NCBI GenBank assembly: GCA_008933795.1
Contig: WBUJ01000003.1
Location: forward strand, 1 to 64,000
Reading direction: 5' to 3'
DNA: 64,000 bases
From: Candidatus Contendibacter sp.
GTDB lineage: Bacteria; Pseudomonadota; Gammaproteobacteria; Competibacterales; Competibacteraceae
In this document: one piece after another, positions 19,061 through 29,447 of the stretch
Layout: every line of letters begins with the position of its first letter
Numbering within the stretch: the stretch's first letter is position 1
The notes under the pieces: generated by a model
Told to the model about the DNA's origin: nothing
Database searches by the model: none
The model's input: the letters and a program-made list of their open reading frames with translations, nothing else
Program-made: the position numbers and the translations under genes

Positions 19061-20304
19061 CCGCGCCGTTCGCCTGGCCCGGCCCGCCGGTGCAGGTCAT
19101 CGGCATGGGCATGGAACCCGGCGCGCTCGGTCCGATGGCGCGGGCGGCGCTGGCGCGGGCGGAACTCCTCATCGGCGCGGCGGCGCATCTGGCCGCGTTC
19201 CCGGAGCTGACCGCCGAGAAACGCCCGTATCCCAGCCCGATGAGCGGCCTGTGGGATTTGTTGCAAACCAACGCCGGGCGGCGGATTGCGTTGCTGGCCT
19301 CCGGCGATCCGCTGTTTTTCGGTATCGGCAATACCCTGCTTCGCCATTTGCCGCCCGAACATCTGGTGTTCCACCCCAACGTGTCCAGCATTCAGGCGGC
19401 GTTCGCCCGGTTGGGCCGACCGTGGCAACAGGCGCAATGGGTCAGCCTGCACGGGCGGCCGCTAGCCAGCCTGCGCGCGGTGTTGCGGGGCCATCGGCTG
19501 TATGCCCTGCTCACTGACCGCGACAGCTCGCCGCCGGCTATTGCCCGGGTGCTGGTCGAAACCGGTTTCGGTGAATCCGACCTGTGGATCGCTGAGGATT
19601 TAGCTGCGCCGACCGAACGCTTCCGGCATTTCCGCGCGGTGGAACTGGTGGAGGTCGCGACTGCATTCTCACCGCTCAATGTCGTGATTCTGGAAACCCG
19701 TGGGCCAGGCGGCATACTGCCGGAGTTTCCCGGCATTCCCGACCATGGGTTCAGCACTGGCGCGGAACCGGGCAAGGGACTGTTGAGCAAGCGCGAGGTG
19801 CGGCTGACGATTCTCTCCCTGCTCGCGCCGCGCGCCGGCGAAATCGGCTGGGACGTGGGCGCGGGTTGCGGTGGCGTGGCGGTGGAATGGGCGCGTTGGA
19901 ATCCCCGTGGCGAGGTTCACGCGGTCGAATGTCACCCGGAACGGCTGGAGCATTTGGGCGTCAACCGCGAACGGTTTGGCGTCGTCGCCAACCTGAATAT
20001 CGTCTCCGGCCGCGCCCCGGCGGCGCTGGTGGACTTGCCCGACCCCCACGCTGTATTCGTCGGTGGCAGCGGCGGCAATTTGCGCGAGATGCTGGACGTG
20101 GTTTGGGCGCGGCTGCAACCCGGCGGCCGGCTGGTGGCGAGCGCCGTGACCGAGGACAGCCGGGTGGAATTGCATGGGTTCGTCGGCGATCGCGCGGCGG
20201 AATGGACGGAGCTGAGCATCGCCCGTGGCGAACGGCTGGCCGAGCAACGGGTCATGCGGCCCTATCTGCCGGTGCTGCTGATGAAAGTGGAGAAACCGGA
20301 ATGA
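19057..20304 (+). CDS. cbiET: Bifunctional cobalt-precorrin-7 C5-methyltransferase/C15-methyltransferase (decarboxylating)
   Basis: Starts MTAPFAWPGPPVQVIGMGMEPG; CbiE SAM-methylase half, then CbiT half GWDVGAGCGGVAVEWAR; ATGA overlap with cobH. Confidence 0.9.
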   Translation: MTAPFAWPGPPVQVIGMGMEPGALGPMARAALARAELLIGAAAHLAAFPELTAEKRPYPSPMSGLWDLLQTNAGRRIALLASGDPLFFGIGNTLLRHLPPEHLVFHPNVSSIQAAFARLGRPWQQAQWVSLHGRPLASLRAVLRGHRLYALLTDRDSSPPAIARVLVETGFGESDLWIAEDLAAPTERFRHFRAVELVEVATAFSPLNVVILETRGPGGILPEFPGIPDHGFSTGAEPGKGLLSKREVRLTILSLLAPRAGEIGWDVGAGCGGVAVEWARWNPRGEVHAVECHPERLEHLGVNRERFGVVANLNIVSGRAPAALVDLPDPHAVFVGGSGGNLREMLDVVWARLQPGGRLVASAVTEDSRVELHGFVGDRAAEWTELSIARGERLAEQRVMRPYLPVLLMKVEKPE

Positions 20305-21020
20305 ATGCCAGCGGCACGCTCTACGGCGTCGGCGTCGGTCCCGGCGACCCGGAACTGCTGACGCTCAAGGCCGCGCGCGTCCTGCAAAGCGTGCCGGTGG
20401 TCGCCTACCCCGCCACGCCCCAGGGCAGCGCCCAGGCTCGCGACATCGCGGCGGCGTGGCTCGGCGGCAAGCGGGAAATTCCAATCTCGATGCCCTGCAT
20501 GCTGGATCGCGGTCCGGTCAACCAGGGCTACGACGAAGCTGCCGTGGCCATCGCCGAGGAACTGGCCGCCGGGCGCGACGTGGCGATTCTGTGCGAGGGT
20601 GATCCGCTGTTTTATGGCAGTTTCAGCTATCTGCTGCAACGGCTGGGCGACCGCTTTCCCTGCGTGGTCATCCCCGGCGTCAACTCGGTCAGCGCCGCCG
20701 CCGCCGCCGCCGCGACCCCACTGATCACCGGCGAACAGCGGCTGACCGTCATCCCCGCCACCGCCGGCGACGAAGCGTTGCGAACCGCCCTGCTCGGCAG
20801 CGACAGCGTGGCCATCCTCAAACCGGGCCGGCATCGACCGCGCCTGTTGGAATTGCTGCGGGAAACCGGCCGCGCCCAGGAGACCTTCTACATCGAACAG
20901 GCCAGCCGGCCGGCGGAGCGCGTCATCCGACGCATCGAGGATATTCCCGCCACACCGGGACCGTATTTCGCCCTGTTTCTAGTCGTCCGAACCGAGCATC
21001 GACCGGATGGCGGGGATTGA
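20301..21020 (+). CDS. cobI: Precorrin-2 C20-methyltransferase
   Basis: Starts MNASGTLYGVGVGPGDPELLTLKA; CEGDPLFYGSFSYL, VIPGVNSVSAAAAA; ATGA overlap with cbiET. Confidence 0.92.
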   Translation: MNASGTLYGVGVGPGDPELLTLKAARVLQSVPVVAYPATPQGSAQARDIAAAWLGGKREIPISMPCMLDRGPVNQGYDEAAVAIAEELAAGRDVAILCEGDPLFYGSFSYLLQRLGDRFPCVVIPGVNSVSAAAAAAATPLITGEQRLTVIPATAGDEALRTALLGSDSVAILKPGRHRPRLLELLRETGRAQETFYIEQASRPAERVIRRIEDIPATPGPYFALFLVVRTEHRPDGGD

Positions 21021-21038
21021 GAAATCCACTGGCTCGGG

Positions 21039-22004
21039 TCAGGCATGCGCGCACTGGTAGTAGATCAGATCGGGATTGTTATCCGCGACCGCCTGTCCCA
21101 GGCAGATGATCCCCCGATCGTGCAGGGTGAACTCCTCGCGCCGCACGAAAAACCGCGCCCCGTTTTCCAGCAGCAGATAGGTGCCGTTCGTGCTGTGGTC
21201 CACCAGGATAAACTTACCTTGGCGAAACTCGATATCGGCATGACTGCGCGACACCAGTTCCCGATCCACCACCAGGCTGCTCCGCTCGCCGCGGCCCATG
21301 GTGAAAGCTTGCGCGGACGGCGCCAACTCCTGCTTCTTGCCGCGATACTCCAACACCAACCGGGCAAAAAACAGGTTGCGTAGTTCTTCCTGGTGCTCCC
21401 CGGTGGCCATCTGGGTCAAACTGGTGGTGTCGTGCCAGATCACCTCGCAGATTTCAATCTCCTCCCGCTTGCCCCGAACCTGCGATTGCCCGAGGCTGCG
21501 CGTCATCCGCGCGACCTCGTCCGGCAGATGCCCGACTGTCTCGCGGTTGGTGATGATCTGATCGGCCTTGGACAGGGACACCATCCGGGCGGCGACATTG
21601 ACCGCGTCGCCGAACACATCGTTCTTCTCGACCAGCACCGGCCCGTGATGCAGGCCGATCTTGATCGCGATGTTCAATTGCGCCAGTTCCGGATCATCCT
21701 TGAGCGATTGGTGCATCGCGCAGGCGGCGCGCACCGCCGATTCCGCATCGGCAAAGCGGCTCATGATCTCATCGCCGATGGTCTTGACGACCTCGCCGCC
21801 ATGCGCGCTGGTTTTGGCGGTGAGCGCATCCAACACCCGCGTCTCGATCTGCCGCGCTCGGACATCGCCATATTTCTCGAACAGCCGGGTGCTGCCGCAG
21901 ATATCGGCGAACAGCACGGTCGCCGCCACCTGTTGGTGCGCCCCCCGATCCGTCAACCCGGCGATCAGACTACCCAGTTTCAATTTCATATTCTGCTCTC
22001 CCAC
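21039..22004 (-). CDS. Class III adenylate/guanylate cyclase with C-terminal FHA domain
   Basis: VLFADICGSTRLFEKYGD, GDAVNVAARM cyclase motifs; FHA part MGRGERSSLVVDRELVSRSHADIEFRQGKFILVDHSTNGTYL. Confidence 0.88.
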   Translation of the reverse strand: MGEQNMKLKLGSLIAGLTDRGAHQQVAATVLFADICGSTRLFEKYGDVRARQIETRVLDALTAKTSAHGGEVVKTIGDEIMSRFADAESAVRAACAMHQSLKDDPELAQLNIAIKIGLHHGPVLVEKNDVFGDAVNVAARMVSLSKADQIITNRETVGHLPDEVARMTRSLGQSQVRGKREEIEICEVIWHDTTSLTQMATGEHQEELRNLFFARLVLEYRGKKQELAPSAQAFTMGRGERSSLVVDRELVSRSHADIEFRQGKFILVDHSTNGTYLLLENGARFFVRREEFTLHDRGIICLGQAVADNNPDLIYYQCAHA

Positions 22005-22022
22005 CCTTCGTAACCGCCTGCG

Positions 22023-22718
22023 TCAGCGGTAGCCGCGCGCGCGCAAATCCGCGATGATTCGCGCCAGATTTTCGCGCGCGACCGGTTCGTAGCGTTGCCG
22101 AAAGAATTCCGTGCAAAAAAAGGTGGACCGACCCTGCAAGGCCCGCAGAAACCGTAGATGGTCCGGATAATACCGATCATCGGCGACCCCCGCGAACTCG
22201 GCGCGGATCAGGCGGCCATCCCGCTCGCAAGCCTCCCACGGCAGGCCGAAGCTGGACAGATCGATATCCACCACGAACCCGGCATCACCCCGATCCGGTG
22301 GCTCGCGGTGGGTGGTCGCCATGATCAGATCATCCACCCGTTGCTGGAAAACCGGGTCCGCGCGCCCACCCGACCATTGCCGGAACAGGTCGGCGCTGCG
22401 CCGTTCGTTGTCCCGGGCGCCCGGCTGATAAATCGCATCGTGGAACCACAGCGCCATCTCGACCGCGTCGGGATCAGCCATCCGCGCCGCCGCCCGGTCG
22501 AACTCGCGCAGACAGTGGCGGATGTGATTCAGGGTATGGTAACGACGATGCGGCTCGCCATAGAGTTCGATCAGCCGCCCATAAACCGTTTCGGCCGCCA
22601 CGGATGCGCCCGGCAGGCTTCGCGCCCACAAGGCCGTGAAACGCGCCCGTTCCCGGGTCGATTCGTCCGCTGGCGGAGCGGAATCCGTCAGCCTGCTGGA
22701 TCGCTCGTTCATCGCCAA
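22023..22718 (-). CDS. HD-domain-like predicted metal-dependent phosphohydrolase
   Basis: YGEPHRRYHTLNHIRHCL, ALWFHDAIYQPGARDNERRSA. Confidence 0.75.
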   Translation of the reverse strand: MAMNERSSRLTDSAPPADESTRERARFTALWARSLPGASVAAETVYGRLIELYGEPHRRYHTLNHIRHCLREFDRAAARMADPDAVEMALWFHDAIYQPGARDNERRSADLFRQWSGGRADPVFQQRVDDLIMATTHREPPDRGDAGFVVDIDLSSFGLPWEACERDGRLIRAEFAGVADDRYYPDHLRFLRALQGRSTFFCTEFFRQRYEPVARENLARIIADLRARGYR

Positions 22719-22773
22719 CCTCCCAAACTGGTTGTTCCTGTCGCCCCAAATCGGCGTGGCCGCGAATCGCGCC

Positions 22774-23607
22774 CTACCCTGTCCCCCGGGCCACGAAATC
22801 CTGAATCAGCCGCCACGCCATGCTCATCGGGCTGGGCAGGCCCGGCAAGGCGTCGGGCGCGAACCAACCGGCATCGAGCAACTCCCGTCCGTCCACTTGC
22901 AATTCGCCTGCCGCGTACTCGGCGGTAAAGGCGATCATCAGCGAATGGGGAAACGGCCAGGACTGACTGGCGAAATAGCGCAGGTTCCGGATCTGGATCC
23001 CCACCTCCTCGGCCACTTCCCGGCGCAGCGCCTGTTCCAGCGTCTCGCCGGCCTCCACGAACCCCGCCAGCACACTGTACACTCCCGGCGCGAAGCGCGG
23101 CGCGCGGGCCAGCAGAATTTGTCCGTCCCGCACCACCCGCGCCATGATGACCGGCGACAGGCGCGGATAAGCGGTGAGTCCACAGGCCGCGCAATGCCGG
23201 GCGCGTTCGTCGGCCCGACGCTGGGTCGGCGTCCCGCACCGCCCGCAGAACTGGTGGGTGCGATCCCATTCGATCAATTGTAAAGCGTGACTGGCTACGC
23301 CGAGCAAAGCCTCGTCCAACCGCGTCCACAAGGCGCGCAAACTCTCGAATCGCATTCCCGGCGGCGGCGATGCGGTCGTTTCAACCTCGGCGGCATGGCA
23401 AGGTTGGCCGCGCAGGGAACCCAGATACAGCCGGCGCGTCGTCGGCAGTTTGGCGAAAGGCCAGACCGAGGCTGCCGGCAGTTCGACTCCGTCCGCGGTC
23501 GGTCGCACCAGCAGATCGCCGCCAGCGAACACGAACCACCAGTTCGGCGCGTCGGCCTCACCCGCCGGCAGTAGCGCCGGTTGGAACTCATCGGGCAACA
23601 TCAACAT
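22774..23607 (-). CDS. nudC: NAD(+) diphosphatase (Nudix)
   Basis: Zn-ribbon FCGRCGTPTQRR...HCAACG; Nudix box GFVEAGETLEQALRREVAEEVGI. Confidence 0.9.
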   Translation of the reverse strand: MLMLPDEFQPALLPAGEADAPNWWFVFAGGDLLVRPTADGVELPAASVWPFAKLPTTRRLYLGSLRGQPCHAAEVETTASPPPGMRFESLRALWTRLDEALLGVASHALQLIEWDRTHQFCGRCGTPTQRRADERARHCAACGLTAYPRLSPVIMARVVRDGQILLARAPRFAPGVYSVLAGFVEAGETLEQALRREVAEEVGIQIRNLRYFASQSWPFPHSLMIAFTAEYAAGELQVDGRELLDAGWFAPDALPGLPSPMSMAWRLIQDFVARGTG

Positions 23608-23633
23608 GGGCGATCCTCTCTCGATTCTCCCGG

Positions 23634-25193
23634 CTACCGCCGCCGCGCCAGATCGCGACGCCGGACCTTACCATTGGCGGTGCGCGGCAGGCTGTCGGTG
23701 AAGATGATCTCGCGGGGACATTTGTAGGCGGCCAGATGCTCGTGGGCATGGGCCAGCAGCGGCGCGGCGTCCATCCCGTCGGGCTCGTCGGGATCGCGCG
23801 GCACCACGAAGGCGGCGATGACCGTCACGCCCTCGCGCACTGCCACCTCGGTGACCGCCACCTCGGCCACCGCCGGATGCCGGCTCAGGCAATGTTCCAC
23901 CTCCAGCGGCGACACCCGGTAGCCCATGGCGTTCATCACATCGTCATTGCGGCCGTGGTAGATCATGTAGCCGTCGGCGTCGAAATGCACCAGATCGCCG
24001 CCGATGAACCATTCGCCCCGGTAGACCAGTTCCTCCTCCTCCGGCCGGTTCCAGTAGCCCAGCATCAGGCCCGGATCGCTGCGATGCACCGCCAGCAGCC
24101 CGGTCTCGCCCGCCGGCAACGGTTCCTCGCCACCCTCGACCGGCAACGCCGCCACGCAGCGACCCCGTTGCGGCTTGCCGGGACTGCCCGGCCGCACCGG
24201 CACGCTGGGCGAGGAGGAGATGTAGGTGGAACATTCGCTCATCCCCAGCGCCTCGTACAGTTCCTTGCCGGTCGTCGTCCGCCACTGTTCCAGCAGGGCG
24301 GCGCTTAGCGCCTCGCCGGCGGTCAGACCGTGGTGCAGGCTGGACAGATCGAACGCGCGCAGATCGTTGTATTTCAGAATCTGCCGGTACAGACCCGGCA
24401 CCGCCGCGAACAGGGTCGCCCGAAACTTTTCCATCAGTACCGGCCAGACCGCGACATCGCGCGGACCGTTGTAGAGCACCGCCGTCGCGCCGTTGGCCCA
24501 GGGATCGGTCAGTCCGACCCCGAGCGTGTAGGTCCAGTTGAACGCTCCGGCGTGCAGGATCACGTCATCCGGGAGGATGCCATACCAACCTTGGTACATT
24601 GGGCGTCGGCCCCAGGCCGAGCGCTGAGCGTGCAACACGCCCTTGGGCTGGCCGGTCGTGCCAGAGGTGTAGACGAGAAAAGCCGGATCGTCGGCGGCAG
24701 TATCGGCGTAAGCCAACGGCTCATGATCGGTTCGCAGCGCCGCGAATTCGGCGGGACCGAGCGTCCGTACGCCCGGCGGCGGCTGGATCGCCAATTCCCC
24801 CGACATCGCCAGAACGCGGGCGCCGGAATCGGCCAGCAGAAAATCCGCTTCTTCCTCGGTCAATTGCGCCGAGGACGGCAGCGGCACGCAGCCGGCGGCG
24901 ATGGCGCCGAAAAACAGCAGGGCGTAATCGCTGGTGTTGCCCATGCGGATCATCAACCGTGCGCCCGGTTCCAGACCCATTTGGCGTAAACCCGCCGCGA
25001 CCCGCCGCACCGCATCGTCCAGTCGCGCGTAGGTCCAGCGCTCCGCCCGTTCGACCGGAGCACGAGCGTCCGACACCACGATCAGCGCCACCTTGTCCGG
25101 GGTGGCTCTTGCCGCTGCTTCCAGACAATAGCGCGCCATGTTGAACCGCGCCGGCGGCAATTCGCCGGTATAGCCTCGTTGATTGCTCATCAC
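23634..25193 (-). CDS. AMP-dependent acyl-CoA synthetase, benzoate-CoA-ligase-like
   Basis: 519 aa; YTSGTTGQPKGVLH, GRNDDVMNAMGYRVSPLEVE, PRTANGKVRRRDL. Confidence 0.85.
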   Translation of the reverse strand: MMSNQRGYTGELPPARFNMARYCLEAAARATPDKVALIVVSDARAPVERAERWTYARLDDAVRRVAAGLRQMGLEPGARLMIRMGNTSDYALLFFGAIAAGCVPLPSSAQLTEEEADFLLADSGARVLAMSGELAIQPPPGVRTLGPAEFAALRTDHEPLAYADTAADDPAFLVYTSGTTGQPKGVLHAQRSAWGRRPMYQGWYGILPDDVILHAGAFNWTYTLGVGLTDPWANGATAVLYNGPRDVAVWPVLMEKFRATLFAAVPGLYRQILKYNDLRAFDLSSLHHGLTAGEALSAALLEQWRTTTGKELYEALGMSECSTYISSSPSVPVRPGSPGKPQRGRCVAALPVEGGEEPLPAGETGLLAVHRSDPGLMLGYWNRPEEEELVYRGEWFIGGDLVHFDADGYMIYHGRNDDVMNAMGYRVSPLEVEHCLSRHPAVAEVAVTEVAVREGVTVIAAFVVPRDPDEPDGMDAAPLLAHAHEHLAAYKCPREIIFTDSLPRTANGKVRRRDLARRR

Positions 25194-25194
25194 T

Positions 25195-26793
25195 TCACTT
25201 CCAGAAATCCGGCAGGAACAGCAGCAGCAGCGGGAACACTTCCAGCCGCCCGACCAGCATGGCCAGCGACATCAGCCACGTGGCGGTATCGTTCAGTGGA
25301 GCAAAACCGACCGCCGTCTCCTCCAACCCCACCCCCATGTTGTTCAGGCAGGCCGCGGCCGTGCCGAACGCCGTCACCAGGTCCACGCCGGTCGCCGCCA
25401 ACGCCAGCGAGAAAAAGCAGTAGCTGAAAATGTATAGATAATAGAACCCCCAGACGGCCTGCATCACCCGGTCGGGCACGGGGTGGTCGCCCAGCTTGAC
25501 CGCGATCTGCGCGGACGGGCGAATCAGCAGCCGCGCCTCGCGCACGCTTTGCTTGTAGAGCAGCAGGAAGCGGATGGCCTTGATGCCGCCGCAGGTCGAA
25601 CCGACACAACCGCCAAAAAAACTACCCAACAGGAGCAACAAGGGCACGAAAAGCGGCCAGTCCGCCGGATAGCCTACCGTGGTCAGACCGTTGCTGGTGA
25701 CAATCGAGAAACTCTGAAAAAAGCCGTGATAGATCGATTCCCACAAGGGATATTTGCCGCTGTAAAAAAGATAACCGCAAGTAGCAACGACAATCCCGGC
25801 CATCACCGCCATGAAGAATCGAAACTCGGCGTCCCGCCACACATACCTGAGGCTGCGCCCGCGCCAAGCCAGAAAGTAGAGGGCAAAATTGACCGCCGCC
25901 ACCATGGTAAAAAAACCGGCGATCAGCTCGATGACCTGACTTTGGAAATAACCGAGGCTCGCATCATGGGTGGAAAAACCGCCCAGCGCCATGGTCGAAA
26001 AACTGTGGCAGATGGCGTCGAAAAAACTCATCCCCGCCGCCCAGTACGACAGGGTGCAGGCCACGTTCAGGCCGACGTAGATGTACCAGAGATTCTTGGC
26101 GGTCTCGGTGATGCGCGGCGTCAGCTTTTCGTCCTTCATCGGCCCCGGCGTTTCCGCCTTGTACAACTGCATGCCACCGATGCCCAGCATCGGCAGCAGG
26201 GCCACTGCCAGCACGATGATGCCCATGCCGCCGAGGAAGTTCAGTTGCGCCCGATAATAGACAATCGCCTTGGGCATGGCGTCGAGGCCCGAAAGCACGG
26301 AGCCGCCGGTGGTGGTCAGCCCGGAAACCGTCTCGAACACGGCGTCCACCAGCGGCATGTGCGGGTTGTCGGACAGCATGAACGGCAACGCGCCGATCAG
26401 CGATAGCAGGAACCAGAACGCCACCACCACCACGAAGCCGTCCCGGTTGCGCAGATCGATCCTGAACCGGCACACCGGTAACCAGAAAACCAAGCCCAGT
26501 CCCAGCATGGCCCCCATCGCTTCCGCGAACGGCACGACCACGGCGTAACCGTCGTACCACCAAGCCACCCCCATCGGCGGCAACATGGTGGCGCTAAACA
26601 GGATCATCAGCACTCCAACCATGTACAGCGCCGTCTTGATTGGCGACCGCCGGTATGCGGCTGGCTGCTTTTTCCTGCCAATCACCGTCTGGCTCAGAGG
26701 AAACTCGGTAACGGTGATCGCGCCCGGTTTGGGCAGGTCCTTGGCTGGCGACGGTTCCGCATCCCGGGGTTCGTCAACATCGGTTTCTCTCAT
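25195..26793 (-). CDS. TrkH-family potassium uptake protein (copy 2)
   Basis: 532 aa; SGLTTTGGSVLSG, LGSFFGGCVGSTCGGIKAIRF selectivity-loop motifs. Confidence 0.9.
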   Translation of the reverse strand: MRETDVDEPRDAEPSPAKDLPKPGAITVTEFPLSQTVIGRKKQPAAYRRSPIKTALYMVGVLMILFSATMLPPMGVAWWYDGYAVVVPFAEAMGAMLGLGLVFWLPVCRFRIDLRNRDGFVVVVAFWFLLSLIGALPFMLSDNPHMPLVDAVFETVSGLTTTGGSVLSGLDAMPKAIVYYRAQLNFLGGMGIIVLAVALLPMLGIGGMQLYKAETPGPMKDEKLTPRITETAKNLWYIYVGLNVACTLSYWAAGMSFFDAICHSFSTMALGGFSTHDASLGYFQSQVIELIAGFFTMVAAVNFALYFLAWRGRSLRYVWRDAEFRFFMAVMAGIVVATCGYLFYSGKYPLWESIYHGFFQSFSIVTSNGLTTVGYPADWPLFVPLLLLLGSFFGGCVGSTCGGIKAIRFLLLYKQSVREARLLIRPSAQIAVKLGDHPVPDRVMQAVWGFYYLYIFSYCFFSLALAATGVDLVTAFGTAAACLNNMGVGLEETAVGFAPLNDTATWLMSLAMLVGRLEVFPLLLLFLPDFWK

Positions 26794-26806
26794 CTCGACG
26801 CAACCT

Positions 26807-28456
26807 TTATCTCCAGAAATCGGGCAGGAACAGCAACAACAGCGGAAAAATTTCCAGTCGCCCGACCAACATGGCCAGCGACATCAGCCAGGTAGCGGTA
26901 TCGTTCAGCGGGCTAAACCCGACCGCCGTTTCGCCCAAGCCAACACCCATGTTGTTCAGGCAGGCCGCGACCGATCCGAACGCCGTCACCAAGTCCACGC
27001 CGGTCGCGGCCAGCGCCAGCGAGAAAGCGCAATAGCAAAAAATATACAGGTAATAAAATCCCCACACCGCCTGCATAACTTGATCAGGGATGGGATGGCC
27101 GCCCAGTTTGACCGCGATCTGGGCGGTCGGCCGAACCAGTAACCGGGTCTCGCGCACGCTCTGCTTGTACAGCAGCAGAAAGCGGATGGCCTTGATGCCG
27201 CCGCAGGTCGAGCCGACGCAACCGCCGAAGAAACTACCCAACAACAACAGCAGGGGCACGAACGCCGGCCAACCGTCGTGGACGGGATAGCCCGCCGTGA
27301 CCAGACCAGTACCGGAAATGATGGAAATGCCTTGGAAAACCCCGAGATGAACCGAAGTCCAGAAGGCAGCGCCATCCAAGTACAGGTGAAGGGCAGCCAG
27401 CGCGACGATCCCACCCACCACTTTCATGCAGAACCGGAATTCGGCGTCGTGATACACCATCTTGAGGCTGCGCGAACGCCAAGCCAGAAAATACAGGGCG
27501 AAATTGACCATGGCCACCAGCATGAAAAAAACGGTGATCCACTCGAACACCGGATTTTGGAAATGGCCGATGCTGGCGTCATGGGGCGCCAGTCCTCCCA
27601 GCGCAATCGTGGTAAAGCTGTAGCAGATCGCGTCAAACGGACTCATCCCCGCCAGCCAATACGCCAGGAAGCAGGCAAAATTCAGCCCAACGTAGATGTA
27701 CCACAGGTTTTTGGCGGTCTCGGTGATGCGGGGCGTCAGCTTTTCGTCCTTCATCGGCCCCGGCGTCGAGGCTCGGTAAAGCTGCATGCCGCCGATGCCT
27801 AGCATCGGCAGCAACGCCACCGCCAACACCACGATCCCGATCCCGCCCAGGAAATGCAGTTGCGCCCGGTAGTACAGAATCGCCTTGGGCATCTGGTCCA
27901 GATCAGAAAGCACGGACGCGCCGGTGGTGGTCAGACCAGACACGGTTTCGAACACCGCATCCACCAACGGCATGTGCGGGTGATCGGACAGCATGAACGG
28001 CAAGGCGCCCAGCAAGGACGACAAAAACCAAAACGCCACCACCAGGATAAATCCGTCCCGGTTGCGCAGTTCGACCTTGAAGCGGTACAAGGGCGCCCAA
28101 CAGAGCAAACCCAACCCCAGCGACGCCCCCAACGTCTCCGCAAACGGAAGAATCACGGAGTAACCGTCGTACCACCAAGCCACCGCAATCGGCGGCAGCA
28201 TGGTGGCGCCAAACAGCATGAGTAGCAGCCCCACCATATACAGCCAGGTTTTGACTGGCTTCCATCGAACCCGCCGTAGGCTTGGCCCGCCGACCTTGGC
28301 CCGACCGACAGGAGGCTGGGCGGTGATCGGTTCGCTGGCTATTGGCGAGCGCGGCGGCGGGGACGATTCGGCATCCGGCCATTCATCCTCGATCCTGGTC
28401 AGATCTCGATCTGGTTCCGCGTCTTCCACGGCACGGCGTGGTCGTTGATCGCTCAT
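26807..28456 (-). CDS. TrkH-family potassium uptake protein (copy 1)
   Basis: 549 aa; closely similar to the adjacent ORF over almost all of its length; same motifs. Confidence 0.9.
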   Translation of the reverse strand: MSDQRPRRAVEDAEPDRDLTRIEDEWPDAESSPPPRSPIASEPITAQPPVGRAKVGGPSLRRVRWKPVKTWLYMVGLLLMLFGATMLPPIAVAWWYDGYSVILPFAETLGASLGLGLLCWAPLYRFKVELRNRDGFILVVAFWFLSSLLGALPFMLSDHPHMPLVDAVFETVSGLTTTGASVLSDLDQMPKAILYYRAQLHFLGGIGIVVLAVALLPMLGIGGMQLYRASTPGPMKDEKLTPRITETAKNLWYIYVGLNFACFLAYWLAGMSPFDAICYSFTTIALGGLAPHDASIGHFQNPVFEWITVFFMLVAMVNFALYFLAWRSRSLKMVYHDAEFRFCMKVVGGIVALAALHLYLDGAAFWTSVHLGVFQGISIISGTGLVTAGYPVHDGWPAFVPLLLLLGSFFGGCVGSTCGGIKAIRFLLLYKQSVRETRLLVRPTAQIAVKLGGHPIPDQVMQAVWGFYYLYIFCYCAFSLALAATGVDLVTAFGSVAACLNNMGVGLGETAVGFSPLNDTATWLMSLAMLVGRLEIFPLLLLFLPDFWR

Positions 28457-28817
28457 CGCGCGAAGGTTCTCCCTCCCCTACCTCAAGTTGATGGCCAACC
28501 GCTGATGCCGAAACCAATGGAAGCGCCCGCGAGCCAGTCGCCGAACCCCATGGATCGTCGCTTTCGCGCCGACGCGACGACAACCGGGAAACTCGACCAA
28601 CTGGCGGCGCGACTTGCGATGGTCTATTGGTTTATCATGGGGCATGAAGGTCATGCCCGGCCGTCCGGCATTGTACAGGCGACAGCGATTCCTTGAGAAA
28701 CGATAAGGATCGGTCGAGCGATCCCCACCGTCGGTTGCGCGCCGGTTCGCCGCGCCGAGGAAACCGGCCGGCCGCGAGCCTCGACCCCTGTTCCGATTTC
28801 GATCCAGGAGAAATGCC

Positions 28818-29447
28818 ATGCGGTTCACCAGTTCCGTTCTGCGCGCTCAGCAGCCGATTCCCGCCGAATATGCCTTCGGCATCCCCGACCCCGCCCAGCA
28901 TGTCGTGCTCGGCGCCAACCGCAACCCACCCTTGGAATGGAGCGACCTGCCGGCGGGCACTCGATCGCTGGCCCTGATCTGCCACGACCGGGACGTACCG
29001 ACCCGCGCGGACGACGTCAACCAGGAAGGACGGCAAGTCCCCGCCGACCTGCCCCGCGCCGATTTCTATCACTGGATTCTGGTGGATCTGCCGCCGGAAC
29101 CGGCGCGCATCCTGGCCGGCGAGTTTTCCGAAGGCGTGACGCCTGGCGGCAAAGCCGGGCCGGACGGTCCCCGCGGTGTCCGCCAGGGCATCAACAACTA
29201 CCGGGAATGGTTCGCCGGCGATCCCGCTATGGCGGGCGACTATTTTGGCTACGATGGCCCCTGCCCCCCCTGGAACGACAGCATCGTCCACCATTACATT
29301 TTCACCCTTTACGCGCTCGACGTGGCGCGCTGCCCGGTGGAGGGCAAGTTCACCGGACCGGAGGCGCTGGCCGCGATCGCCGGCCACATTCTCGACCAAG
29401 CCAGCATCACTTGCACCTATGGCCTGAACCCGAACGTGCCGGCCTGA
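28818..29447 (+). CDS. YbhB/YbcL-family Raf kinase inhibitor-like (PEBP) protein
   Basis: NPPLEWSDLPAGTRSLALICHDRDVP, FYHWILVDLP, YFGYDGPCPPWNDSIVHHYIFTLYALD. Confidence 0.9.
   Translation: MRFTSSVLRAQQPIPAEYAFGIPDPAQHVVLGANRNPPLEWSDLPAGTRSLALICHDRDVPTRADDVNQEGRQVPADLPRADFYHWILVDLPPEPARILAGEFSEGVTPGGKAGPDGPRGVRQGINNYREWFAGDPAMAGDYFGYDGPCPPWNDSIVHHYIFTLYALDVARCPVEGKFTGPEALAAIAGHILDQASITCTYGLNPNVPA

Noticed and set aside
20690-20717. GCC repeat tract in cobI as a slippage site
   Set aside because: In-frame triplet repeat encoding a poly-Ala stretch; length change would not shift frame.
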